A DNA stretch of 64,000 bases. Origin: Microcystis aeruginosa FD4. GTDB lineage: Bacteria; Cyanobacteriota; Cyanobacteriia; Cyanobacteriales; Microcystaceae. Location: positions 1,178,001 through 1,242,000 of the forward strand of contig NZ_CP046973.1 in assembly GCF_009792235.1 (NCBI RefSeq), written 5' to 3'. A program made the translations under genes and the position numbers. Below, piece after piece: positions 43,358 through 51,823 of the stretch. Under the pieces are notes generated by a model, which was given only the letters and a program-made list of their open reading frames with translations, was not told the origin of the DNA and searched no databases. Numbering within the stretch: position 1 is the first letter of the stretch; every line of letters begins with the position of its first letter.

Positions 43358-43856
43358 TACTCTCTATTTTCCATTACAAAGTATAGCAGTTATCATCAGT
43401 TATCAGTTATCAGTTATCAGTTATCAGATGTAAGTTTTAAATTTTTATGGCTCTCTCGGAAATTGGGTGAAAAATGTTCATTATCTTACATTCAAAGATG
43501 CCCTACACCCTTTCTTCAATAAGATTTGCTGATCAGCATAACTACAAGAGAGCGGTTTTTATTGGTCATTTTTCTGCTAATTAGGGCTTGCTGAATAATG
43601 GTGAAATATAGACGAGGTAAGGGTTTTAGGGTCTTGTTTTGCGAAACAGGTGCAAGATTTTGAGAGAATCGTGCTTCCAAACCTTGCGTCTTCATCGGCC
43701 CGCGTCCTGTAGGGGCGAAGCATTCGGGCAATAACCTATCGGTGAAACCGGAGATTTTCTATCCGAATGCTTCGCCCGTACTTTTTGCCGCAAACCCTAA
43801 TTAGCCAATTTTTTAATTATTTCCACTGATTACTGATTACTGATTACTGATCACTG
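43358..43856. other. Spacer between gpmI and secG with a heptamer run and a MITE
   Basis: Contains CAGTTAT heptamers (43386-43424), MITE family E (43581-43800) and a CTGATTA heptamer run (43826-43854). No gene. An 70-codon open frame on the minus strand lies inside the MITE and is not supported. Confidence 0.6.
43581..43800. mobile_element. MITE family E (TIR TTAGGGTTTGC), 220 bp
   Basis: TTAGGGCTTGCTGAATAATG to TTGCCGCAAACCCTAA. The interior holds a long hairpin: GGGCGAAGCATTCGG against CCGAATGCTTCGCCC (43713-43779). A second member with different interior is at 53255-53467, and a related end at 1205. Confidence 0.8.
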
Positions 43857-45455
43857 TTAAAGCGAGATGCGGACGGGAGTGCGACTGGCTTTAATTTCTA
43901 CCTCAGCCGGTTTAATCAGCGATCGCCCAGTCATTTCTTTCGGGACGGGAATTTGTAGAATTTCGAGGATAGTGGGGGCAATATCGGCTAAACGACCATC
44001 ATCCCGCAACTGCACATCGCCACCGTGACCGGGTATTTTTCTCCCTTCCCCTTCAATTAAAATTAAAGGAACGGGATTAGTCGTGTGGGCCGTCCAAGGA
44101 TTACCCGACTCATCCACCATCGTTTCCGCGTTACCGTGGTCCGCAGTGATTAACACTGTTCCCCCCAATTTATTGACGCTACTTAACAACTTAGCCAAGC
44201 ATAGATCCACCGTTTCCACTGCTTTCATGGCCGCGTCTAAAATGCCCGTATGACCCACCATATCGGGGTTAGCGTAATTAACTACCACCAAACCATAGAT
44301 CCCCTGTTTGATCGCCGCAGAGACCGCTGCTGTCACCGCGGCTGCCGACATGGCCGGAGCTTGGTCATAGGTGGCGACTTTTGGACTAGGAATTAATTCG
44401 CGCACTTCTCCCTCAAAAGGTTTTTCTAATCCCCCATTAAAAAAGTAGGTGACGTGGGGATACTTTTCGGTTTCCGCACAACGAAACTGTTTTAATCCCT
44501 GTTGAGCAATCACCTGTCCTAAGATATTATTTAAATTCTGGGGAGCAAAGGCCACATCTACCGGTAATTTCGGATCGTATTGGGTAAAAGTGACAAAACT
44601 AAGGGGAGAAATTAAATCTCGATCGAAATCTTCAAAATCGGGCATAGTCAGGGCATAACATAACTGTCTAGCTCGATCGGGACGGAAATTATAGAATATC
44701 ACCCCATCGCCCGCTTCGATCGCCCCCGGTGCAATTCTGGTGGGGGGAATAAATTCATCGGTAATATTTTGATCATAAAATGCCTGTAATACTTCCGTGA
44801 TCGATCGCCCGTCGATACCTTGATCACTGGTCATCACGTTATAAGCTTTTTCGACCCGATCCCAACGGCGATCCCGATCCATGGCATAATAACGGCCACT
44901 GAGAGTCACCATGCGACCGAGACTGATTTTATTAATATGTTCTTGAATCCGTTTGATAGCGAGCATCCCGTCGGTGACATTGGTATCGCGACCATCGGTG
45001 ATGACATGAATGCAGACATCGCTAATCCCTTGCACTTTCGCTAAGTCTAATAATCCCAGTAAGTGATCGAGATGGGAATGGACTCCCCCCTCAGAACATA
45101 AACCAATTAGGTGTAATTTGCTTTTTTTGGGGAGAATCTCCCCGCAGAGTTTTAATAAAGCCTGATTTTGTTGAATCGAACCATCTTCGATCGCATCGGA
45201 AATCCGTACCAATTCTTGTGGTACAACTCGCCCCGCTCCGATATTTAGGTGGCCAACTTCCGAGTTGCCCATCTGTCCTTCCGGTAGTCCCACATCCTTA
45301 GCGGAGGTGCGGATTAAGGTGTGGGGATAAACTTCCCAGAGACTATCCATAATCGGGGTTTTCGCCATTGCGATCGCATTATCCGACCTTTGCGGGCGAT
45401 AACCCCAACCATCAAGGATAACCAGCACGACTGGGGATATAGGTGCGTGGGTCAT
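43857..45455 (-). CDS. gpmI: 2,3-bisphosphoglycerate-independent phosphoglycerate mutase
   Basis: Glycolytic enzyme interconverting 3- and 2-phosphoglycerate, Mn-dependent, 532 residues as usual. Motifs: VVLVILDGWGYRPQRSDNAI, GLPEGQMGNSEVGHLNIGAG with the phosphorylated Ser, ITDGRDTNVTDG, FYNFRPDRARQL, NYANPDMVGHTG and TADHGNAETM with the metal ligands. Complete and intact. Standard core metabolism. Confidence 0.97.
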   Translation of the reverse strand: MTHAPISPVVLVILDGWGYRPQRSDNAIAMAKTPIMDSLWEVYPHTLIRTSAKDVGLPEGQMGNSEVGHLNIGAGRVVPQELVRISDAIEDGSIQQNQALLKLCGEILPKKSKLHLIGLCSEGGVHSHLDHLLGLLDLAKVQGISDVCIHVITDGRDTNVTDGMLAIKRIQEHINKISLGRMVTLSGRYYAMDRDRRWDRVEKAYNVMTSDQGIDGRSITEVLQAFYDQNITDEFIPPTRIAPGAIEAGDGVIFYNFRPDRARQLCYALTMPDFEDFDRDLISPLSFVTFTQYDPKLPVDVAFAPQNLNNILGQVIAQQGLKQFRCAETEKYPHVTYFFNGGLEKPFEGEVRELIPSPKVATYDQAPAMSAAAVTAAVSAAIKQGIYGLVVVNYANPDMVGHTGILDAAMKAVETVDLCLAKLLSSVNKLGGTVLITADHGNAETMVDESGNPWTAHTTNPVPLILIEGEGRKIPGHGGDVQLRDDGRLADIAPTILEILQIPVPKEMTGRSLIKPAEVEIKASRTPVRISL

Positions 45456-45561
45456 GATATATAGTCCTAAATCAAGAGTGGATTTCCATGCACTAAGATA
45501 ATATCATCGAAACTTCCATTGATCACTGGTCTCCTGGCGATCGACCCCCTAATGTCAGCAA

Positions 45562-46539
45562 ATGATGGGTATGTCTCAAAAAAACGAAACAACTGCTTTA
45601 ATAATCGCTCTTTTAGCCACTGCGAGCATTTTAGGTGGGGGTTACTTCTGGCTACAAAGTCAATGTGCCGCAGGTCAAGAATTCTTTTTCTGTGGCAGCG
45701 GTAAAAGTCCGCAAAAATCCCCAACATCGGAAAGTGCCTCCTCTCCCCTACCCCCTCCCCCTTCCCCCCAGGGAGTGGTTAGTTTTGCCCCACCGACTTC
45801 TATCCCCAGTGGCACGACAATTCGCATTAACGGCTCTACCAGTATGGTACAGATTAATCAAGCCTTAAAAGCCACTTTAACGGCCAAATTTCAGGGGGTA
45901 GAGGTCTTGACAAATGCTCAAGGATCTGATAGGGGATTAGAGGAATTGGCCCGGGGGGCGATCGATATTGCGGCGCTGTCACGACCTTTAACCGAGTCAG
46001 AACGCTCTCAGGGATTGGCTTCTAGTCCGATTGTTCGAGATGCGATCGCTGTTGTGGTGGGGGTAAAAAATCCCTTTGCGGGAGGGTTAACCACTACCCA
46101 AGTTAAAGATATTTTTACCGGAAAAATCACCTCTTGGTCGGAGGTGGGCGGTTCTACTGCTACTATTCAAGTGATTAATCGTCCTCCCATTAGTGGCACT
46201 TATCAAAGTTTTCGTCAGGAAGTCCTGCAAGGGGCAGAATTTGGTACAGGAACTAATTTTCAAATGATGGACAGGGATGCAACCACCCCAATTCTGCAAG
46301 CTTTGGGACTGAATGGCATTAGTTACGCTACCTATAGCCAAATTGCCAACCAAAAAACCGTCAGGGCGATCGCTATTGAGGGAATTTTACCCAGTGAACC
46401 TAATTATCCCTGGCAGCGTACCCTTTACTACGTTTACAAAGAACCTGCTAGTGAAGCGGTCAAAGCTTTTATGGGTTTTGTGACCTCTAGTGGTGGTCAA
46501 GAAGCGATTTTTCGGGCCAATGAAGACCTACAAAAGTAG
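45562..46539 (+). CDS. PstS-like phosphate-binding protein, membrane-anchored
   Basis: A 325-residue type 2 periplasmic-binding-protein family member. A single N-terminal membrane helix (TALIIALLATASILGGGYFW) is followed by a Ser/Pro-rich linker (residues 50-78), and then the binding domain: IRINGSTSMVQINQALKATL, RGAIDIAALSRPLTESERSQ, and later INRPPISGTYQSFRQEVL. The arrangement resembles PstS/SphX-like phosphate sensors. No other pst genes adjoin, so it may be a sensor or scavenger rather than part of a complete transporter. The start may be any of three ATGs near 45562-45574. Confidence 0.82.
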   Translation: MMGMSQKNETTALIIALLATASILGGGYFWLQSQCAAGQEFFFCGSGKSPQKSPTSESASSPLPPPPSPQGVVSFAPPTSIPSGTTIRINGSTSMVQINQALKATLTAKFQGVEVLTNAQGSDRGLEELARGAIDIAALSRPLTESERSQGLASSPIVRDAIAVVVGVKNPFAGGLTTTQVKDIFTGKITSWSEVGGSTATIQVINRPPISGTYQSFRQEVLQGAEFGTGTNFQMMDRDATTPILQALGLNGISYATYSQIANQKTVRAIAIEGILPSEPNYPWQRTLYYVYKEPASEAVKAFMGFVTSSGGQEAIFRANEDLQK

Positions 46540-46606
46540 TTAGCGAGAATATCCGAAAATCTGGAAAATTTTACGTCTTGCATGACTAGGGTGAGCATTG
46601 CCTATT

Positions 46607-47207
46607 TTACCGTGGAGACGGGGAGGCGTTGAGAATGGTTAGTTGAACACCATTATCTTTTTCATAAACGATCGCCACGGGAATGGTCAACCGGGAATCT
46701 TTTTTCGGTAAGGCGGGGAAAATATAGGCTTGACATCCTCGCCGCCGTAAAACGGACGGCGATTCCTCACCACGCCACCTTTTTAGAATGGTCGCGTCAA
46801 TGGGGTTGACGCGACCCGGGATGCTGCTTCTTTAACAGAAGTCTTACGCTTTCCGACCCGTCCATTTTGAGTGTCCGAATGCCCTCCGGCCACTTTGAAC
46901 AAGTCGAAAAAATCTCATGTTCCACCTTATTTCCTAGAAAGTTTTACTCGTTCAAGGCCGAATTTGAAGTCTTTTCTGAACGAAACCCCTTACTATCTGT
47001 TGTCAAGGTTCAGTTTTTAGCTTGGTTATCGCTTTTTCCATTGTAGCTTAAAGCCGTCCTAAAAGGACGGGGTTTTAACCCAAATTTTCGATAACCGTCT
47101 TGTTTGAGGAGAAGTCGCCAAACTCTGGGTTTGTTAGAATTGCTCAGGTCGGTGAGTTCTTGACCGAGGAGGAGATCGTAGGCTTTGCGATCGCCGCTAT
47201 TCTTCAT
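46607..47207 (-). pseudogene. Small unknown gene (about 82 codons) split by a 352-bp element
   Basis: The N-terminal part, MKNSGDRKAYDLLLGQELTD then RVWRLLLKQDGYRKF (47207-47082), and the C-terminal part, YIFPALPKKDSRLTIPVAIV then LTILNASPSPR-stop (46729-46607), join in frame as RKF-A-YIF when 46730-47081 is removed. I do not recognise the family. Its start overlaps the RelE-type toxin stop by about 11 bp, so it may have been the third gene of that TA operon. Confidence 0.75.
46730..47081 (-). mobile_element. Non-autonomous derivative of the TnpB element at 56770-58081
   Basis: Its right end (on the plus strand the left edge) TTGACATCCTCGCCGCCGTA followed by AAACGGACGGCGATTCC is identical to that of the tnpB-bearing element at 56770. 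Its other end, AAAGCCGTCC ... GGACGGGGTTTTAACCC, matches AAAGCCGTCG ... CGACGGGGTTTCAGACCC. The interior (about 270 bp) has no tnpB; it has a GGTCGCGTCAA/TTGACGCGACC palindrome at 46788-46818. Removing exactly these 352 bases restores the host frame, which fixes both ends. Confidence 0.85.
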
Positions 47208-47460
47208 AAATTTCTCGACGATGCCCAATTCTGTTAATATAAATAATCCGATTTTCTCTGTCAAATTCATAAATAATCCGATAATCACCAATTCTAAGCT
47301 TATAAAAACCAGAAAAGTTTCCTGTTAAAGGTAGAGGAGAAGTTTGGTCAAAATTATTTTTTAGCCATTCAATTTTTTTGAAAATTCGTACCCGTGTTGT
47401 CTGCGTTACTTGATCAAGATCGTTAACGGCTTCGGGTTCATAATTAACAGAATAGACCAT
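47197..47460 (-). CDS. RelE/ParE-family toxin
   Basis: An 87-residue protein: VNYEPEAVNDLDQVTQTTRV, then NFSGFYKLRIGDYRIIYEFD and YINRIGHRREIYEE, the characteristic RelE ribosome-dependent mRNA interferase pattern (G-[YF]-KLRIGDYRI and GHR). Its ATG overlaps the stop of the upstream antitoxin. Intact. Catalytic Arg and Tyr/His positions appear present. Confidence 0.88.
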   Translation of the reverse strand: MVYSVNYEPEAVNDLDQVTQTTRVRIFKKIEWLKNNFDQTSPLPLTGNFSGFYKLRIGDYRIIYEFDRENRIIYINRIGHRREIYEE

Positions 47461-47750
47461 CAGATAGACATTCCATAGCGTTGATAAACGTCTTCTTCTG
47501 AGATTGTTGGCCTGCCAGCAATTCGTTGTTGTCGTATTGCTAATAAACTTTGTTGAAAGGAGTCTTTTACGGCGTGACCGCGATCGGGATCATCATTAAT
47601 TAGAGCTAAATCATCATTATTAAGCTCGGAGGATTCAATGGTTAGAGAGATTTTAACATTATCAGGACAATGGGTTAAGTAATCTTGAATTTCAGGAGGA
47701 ATGATTAGGTTTCCATTGTGGGTTTGCAGTTGAAAGGTTTGGCTTTTCAT
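47460..47750 (-). CDS. Antitoxin partner of the RelE-type toxin
   Basis: A 96-residue acidic protein: KSQTFQLQTHNGNLIIPPEI looks like an AbrB/MazE-type or Phd-like DNA-binding beginning, while the rest (SFQQSLLAIRQQRIAGRPTI, EEDVYQRYGM) is the toxin-binding tail. The assignment rests on the coupled RelE gene and on the generic antitoxin layout; the exact family is uncertain. Confidence 0.7.
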   Translation of the reverse strand: MKSQTFQLQTHNGNLIIPPEIQDYLTHCPDNVKISLTIESSELNNDDLALINDDPDRGHAVKDSFQQSLLAIRQQRIAGRPTISEEDVYQRYGMSI

Positions 47751-48013
47751 GGTTAAGACAGTCGGGATAATAAATTGCCAAAAGGGTTGTTTTGCTTGGT
47801 GTGATGGAGGGAGGGAGATATTCTAGATTATAGCGATGCCGTTCTTCATGCAGATCGCCGTTTTGGTGGTCTTGGGTATGAAGTCAAAGTTTAGGGGTCG
47901 GAGGGTGGGGAGATTGTCAGGATGTTCTGACAAAAAATGGGCTTATTTTGAACCTTTGGGGTATAATTGGGGGTTGAACATTACCAGACTGATTGCAAGT
48001 GACGAATTAAGCC
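47751..48013. other. Divergent spacer before the GUN4/SPFH cluster
   Basis: 263 bases between the divergent TA operon and the EAD/GUN4 gene. Open frames on the plus strand here have no recognisable domain and lack a ribosome site. It probably contains both promoters. Confidence 0.45.
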
Positions 48014-48493
48014 ATGAACAAAAATCGTCTGAATGAGATTGAATCCCATCTTGAACTGCTTTACGAACAAAGAAGAGAGAAAGAGCAGGCTATTATTACG
48101 GCTCCACCGGGTGGTAAAACAATTCTGAAACAGCAACTTCGGCTTGAAGTCCTCCAACCAATTGGGGAATATGAGCAAGAATACTGGCAAATTATCGCTA
48201 ACCAGTCTAATCTGGCTGAAATTCCAGAAGCTGAAGCGGAAGTTGTTGTTGCTGAATTTGTGAAAGGAGTCGGACAACTTCAGGGAGAAAACGCAGAAGT
48301 TATAGAATATTTGCAAAAAATCCTTGCTAAAGTCGAAGAACCCGGTCCAACAGCCGCCGCTAAACTTAAAGCGGTTGTTTCTTCGATTCCCCCTTTTGTG
48401 GGAATTTCCTACGAGGCTGAGTTGGACACGGAAAACTTCTTAAGTCGCCATTTTCCTACTTTGATGAAGGCGGTGCAACGCCTAAAAAAGTAA
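48014..48493 (+). CDS. Effector-associated-like N-terminal module, out of frame with GUN4
   Basis: A 159-residue open frame: MNKNRLNEIESHLELLYEQR, then EKEQAIITAPPGGKTILKQQ and IGEYEQEYWQIIANQ, a helical module that in cyanobacterial proteins often precedes GUN4, caspase or other effector domains (effector-associated type). It ends LMKAVQRLKK at TAA (48491-48493). The last sense codons are CTA-AAA-AAG, i.e. the slippery heptamer A-AAA-AAG, and moving to the -1 frame there continues without a stop into the GUN4 domain (next entry). So this and 48490-49128 are either one gene with a one-A deletion or one gene that uses programmed -1 frameshifting. Together they would give 371 residues. Confidence 0.75.
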   Translation: MNKNRLNEIESHLELLYEQRREKEQAIITAPPGGKTILKQQLRLEVLQPIGEYEQEYWQIIANQSNLAEIPEAEAEVVVAEFVKGVGQLQGENAEVIEYLQKILAKVEEPGPTAAAKLKAVVSSIPPFVGISYEAELDTENFLSRHFPTLMKAVQRLKK

Positions 48494-49128
48494 TAGGGCA
48501 GGATGTCTCATCAGCCCAAAACAAAGAAATACCTTTAAATATATCGTCGGACGAACCCAAAAACACTCCCCAAAATATTTCATCACAGCAGACTACTAGA
48601 AACATACCTAAACCACAAGAAGGTTACGAACAGCTTTCAATTTATTTAGATAAAGAAAACTGGAAAGAAGCGGACAAAGAAACAATGCAGATTCTGCTTC
48701 GTATTGGCGATCAAATCATAAGAGGAAAAAGAGGAATAAAAATAGACCTTGACCGACCGACTAGACTAGGTTGGCTAGAACAAAAAATCGTGGAACAAAT
48801 TCCAGTTGAAAGCCTACAAGCAATAGATAATCTATGGCTAAGGGCAAGCAAAAAGCAGTTTGGTTATAGTGTACAAAAGCAAATCTGGCTAGATATTGCT
48901 CGCAATTCAACTAAAAGTTTTGGCGTATTATTTGCAGAGTTTGCGGATCAAGTCGGTTGGCTAGTGGATGGTCGTTGGACATTGAGTTATGATGACTTCA
49001 ATTTTTCCTTAGATGCGCCCGATGGTCATTTACCGACTTTTTGGTTTGAGAAGAGTTTTCTTCCTTTGGGTACACAAGAGGATACGTTTAAGTATTTTTT
49101 TGTTGATTATCAAAAATTTCCTGAATAG
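48490..49128 (+). CDS. GUN4 domain (downstream part of the frameshifted gene)
   Basis: In the -1 frame relative to 48014-48493 the sequence is open from the slippery site: a polar linker (VIGQDVSSAQNKEIPLN ... QQTTRNIPKPQ) and then a GUN4 domain beginning YEQLSIYLDKENWKEADKET, with LWLRASKKQFGYSVQKQIW and FAEFADQVGWLVDGRW, ending in the typical HLPTFWF region. GUN4 domains bind tetrapyrroles in chlorophyll regulation, but in multi-domain cyanobacterial proteins they are widely used as sensory or adaptor modules. An internal ATG at 48685 would give only 147 residues and would omit the first helix of GUN4, which argues for expression through the frameshift. Confidence 0.75.
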   Translation, partial: VIGQDVSSAQNKEIPLNISSDEPKNTPQNISSQQTTRNIPKPQEGYEQLSIYLDKENWKEADKETMQILLRIGDQIIRGKRGIKIDLDRPTRLGWLEQKIVEQIPVESLQAIDNLWLRASKKQFGYSVQKQIWLDIARNSTKSFGVLFAEFADQVGWLVDGRWTLSYDDFNFSLDAPDGHLPTFWFEKSFLPLGTQEDTFKYFFVDYQKFPE

Positions 49129-49203
49129 GGAGGTAAAAAATGTCTTTTATGACAATTGAGATTTCGCCACTTTAAAAAAATACAATAAAAGGAGACAAAA
49201 CCA

Positions 49204-51753
49204 ATGGTTTTTATTAATATCAAAGAAAATGAAGTAGGCATTGTTTATAAACGATTTGGTCGTCCATTGCCTGCGGGTCGTCGAGTTGCCCTCAATGGAG
49301 AAAGCGGTTTACAAGCGGAGGTGCTTACCCCTGGACGGCATTTGAGTTTGCCTAATGTGGAAATTCGTATTGCTGAGGCAATTGTCATTGATTCTGGTGA
49401 GGTGGGATTAGTAGATGCAAAAGATGGGGCAAGCTTACCTCCAGGAGAAAACTTTGGAAAAGTCGTCGAGTGTAACGATTTTCAAGATGCTAAGGCATTT
49501 ATCCGTAATGGTGGACAAAAAGGAAAACAACGAGCTATTTTGACTAATGGTACTTATTATATTAATACTGAGCTATTCTCTGTTGAGAAGGTTAATGTTA
49601 TTCATATCCGTGAAGACGAAGTAGGACTCGTGGAAGCTAGGGATGGTAAACCGCTACCGCCAGGTCAAGCCTTTGCCAAGTTTGTAGAATGTAATAATTT
49701 TCAAAATGCCCAAGCTTTTTGGAACAATGGGGGTCAAAGCGGTAAACAACTGGCAATTTTAACCGCCAATACCTATCAGATTAATACTAATATCTTTAAA
49801 GTAAAAAAAGTAAAATGTATTCGCATTGCGGAAGATCAAGTAGGATTGGTTCGGGCTACCTTTGGCAAGCCGTTACCCACAACTCGAACTTTTGGTAAGG
49901 TTGTTGAATGCAATAACTTTCAAGATGCTCAAGCTTTTATCAGTGGTGGCGGTGAAAGTGGTAAGCAATTAGCCTTTTTAACGCCTGGAATCTATCAAAT
50001 TAATACCGATTTGTTTGAAATTAAAATTGATTCAGTCACTAAAGTTACCCCAGGAGAAATTGGTTTAGTTGTGGCTAAGGATGGGGCAAGCCGTCCCGAA
50101 GATAGGAATTTAGGTAAAGTTGTTAAATGCCAAAATTTTGAAGATGCTGAAGCTTTTATTAAAAATGGTGGTGAAAGTGGTAAGCAGTTAGCAGTTCTAC
50201 CCGCCAGAACTTATCAGATCAACACTGACTTGTTTACTGTTATTACTTCTGCTAATGCCACTCAGTACAACGTAAACCCTGAAGAATTAAAGGTTTATAC
50301 TGTAGCCAAAGACAAAATCGGTATTGTTACGATCCTTGAAGGAAAAACCCTTCCTGAAGGGGTAATTGCTGGGGATACAATTATGGGTCATGATAATTTT
50401 CAGAAACCCCAAAAATTTATCGAAGCTGGGGGCTATAAAGGTTTACAGGAAGAATTTTTACAGGAAGGTTCATGGACTCTCAATCCCTGGTTTGTTCGCA
50501 TTGAGCAAGTACCATTGGTTGAAATTCTTGCCGAACAAGTCGGGGTGATTATTTCTTATGTCGGCAAAGATAACGAATCAAAAAATGATGAGCGACTTTC
50601 AGAAGAAGGAGAAAAAGGCATACAGCGCAAGCCTCTTCTACCGGGTAAGTATGCGATCAACAGAAGAATTAAAAGTGTTCATGTTGTTCCGACCAACCAA
50701 ATTATTTTAAATTGGTCTAAATCAGAAGAAAAACCAGAGATCAACTATGACAAAAATCTTAATCCGTTGAAACTTCGCTCAAGTGATGGCTTTGTTTTTC
50801 ATTTAGAAATGACTCAGACTATCCACATTTCGGCAGCAGATGCTCCGCGAATGATTCTTAAAGTTGGTGCTCAACCGATTGATGCTTTAAAGCCATTACA
50901 TTCTAACCCTATTGATGAGAATGAGCAAAAAGTTTTTAAATCTTCTGCTATCAGAAATTTAGTGAGTAAAGTTCTAAGCCCTCTGGTTGAATCTCATTTT
51001 CAGGATTCGGCTCAAGACCTTAAAGCACTTGATTTTTTAATCCAAAGAAGGACAATGCAAAACAAGGCACAAGCCTTTATTAAACAAGCTCTTAAAGATT
51101 ATGGTGTACAATCAATCCAGACTTTAATTACAGACATTGATTTGCCTAAAGAATTGGAGAACCTATTAAGAGAGCGTGAAATCCTGCAACAACAAGCCGA
51201 AAACTACAAACAACAAGAGTTAGCTGAACAAGCCCGTCAGTCTCTCATCAAACAGCAAGAGGAAAACAAAGCTCAAATCAAATTAGTTGAGGCTCAAAGT
51301 AACTTAGAGATAGCAACTCTTAATGCTAAAGCTAAACTTGAGGAATCAAAAGTAGATGCAGAAATTCAACAAGAAAAAGATGAGCTTGAGTTAAAGCGGA
51401 TGCGAGAAGAATCTGAGATCAAAACCAGTGAAGACGAGAAAATTGCTGATATTCGTATGGAAGAATTTCGTCAAAGAGTTCAGGTTCTTAGTCCTGCGGT
51501 TTATGCTCAGTTAGAATCAGAAGGAAAATGGGCTGAGGCATACGCTAACACCAAAATTAAACTTCCAGAAGTTTTTATTGGTGCTAGTAGCGGCGGTGGT
51601 AATACTTCTGGTGGTGGTGGGATTGTTGAAGCCAGTGCTATGCAGATGGCGTTCTTAGAAATATTAAGGGACTCGGTGAAATCAAAAAGACAAAATGAGC
51701 AAATTAATATGTCACGAGAATATGAGATTCTCCCCCCTTCTGAAAATGATTAA
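49204..51753 (+). CDS. Vault-like SPFH/band 7 protein with tandem N-terminal repeats
   Basis: An 849-residue protein. Residues 1-500 contain about seven copies of a 65-75-residue repeat with consensus EVGLV-(x)-AKDG-(x)-LPPG, CNNFQDAQAF, GG-(x)-SGKQ-(x)-L, YQINTDLF: clearest at 65-130, 138-200, 210-272, 284-345, with more divergent ones at 6-58, 369-432 and 444-497. Residues about 525-655 form an SPFH/band-7-like domain, and residues 650-770 a long charged coiled coil (QQQAENYKQQELAEQARQSL and onward), followed by a Gly-rich segment. Repeats, then SPFH shoulder, then cap helix is also the architecture of eukaryotic major vault protein. It suggests self-assembly into a large ring or shell. No membrane segment. 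Start ATG after AAGGAG at 49190. The next gene encodes a membrane protein that could anchor it. Confidence 0.8.
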   Translation: MVFINIKENEVGIVYKRFGRPLPAGRRVALNGESGLQAEVLTPGRHLSLPNVEIRIAEAIVIDSGEVGLVDAKDGASLPPGENFGKVVECNDFQDAKAFIRNGGQKGKQRAILTNGTYYINTELFSVEKVNVIHIREDEVGLVEARDGKPLPPGQAFAKFVECNNFQNAQAFWNNGGQSGKQLAILTANTYQINTNIFKVKKVKCIRIAEDQVGLVRATFGKPLPTTRTFGKVVECNNFQDAQAFISGGGESGKQLAFLTPGIYQINTDLFEIKIDSVTKVTPGEIGLVVAKDGASRPEDRNLGKVVKCQNFEDAEAFIKNGGESGKQLAVLPARTYQINTDLFTVITSANATQYNVNPEELKVYTVAKDKIGIVTILEGKTLPEGVIAGDTIMGHDNFQKPQKFIEAGGYKGLQEEFLQEGSWTLNPWFVRIEQVPLVEILAEQVGVIISYVGKDNESKNDERLSEEGEKGIQRKPLLPGKYAINRRIKSVHVVPTNQIILNWSKSEEKPEINYDKNLNPLKLRSSDGFVFHLEMTQTIHISAADAPRMILKVGAQPIDALKPLHSNPIDENEQKVFKSSAIRNLVSKVLSPLVESHFQDSAQDLKALDFLIQRRTMQNKAQAFIKQALKDYGVQSIQTLITDIDLPKELENLLREREILQQQAENYKQQELAEQARQSLIKQQEENKAQIKLVEAQSNLEIATLNAKAKLEESKVDAEIQQEKDELELKRMREESEIKTSEDEKIADIRMEEFRQRVQVLSPAVYAQLESEGKWAEAYANTKIKLPEVFIGASSGGGNTSGGGGIVEASAMQMAFLEILRDSVKSKRQNEQINMSREYEILPPSEND

Positions 51754-51823
51754 ATTCAGAGAGCGTTAATTCCTTTATTTTTGCTCTAAATTAAGAGGCA
51801 TAACCATTAACTAAGGTAATCAA

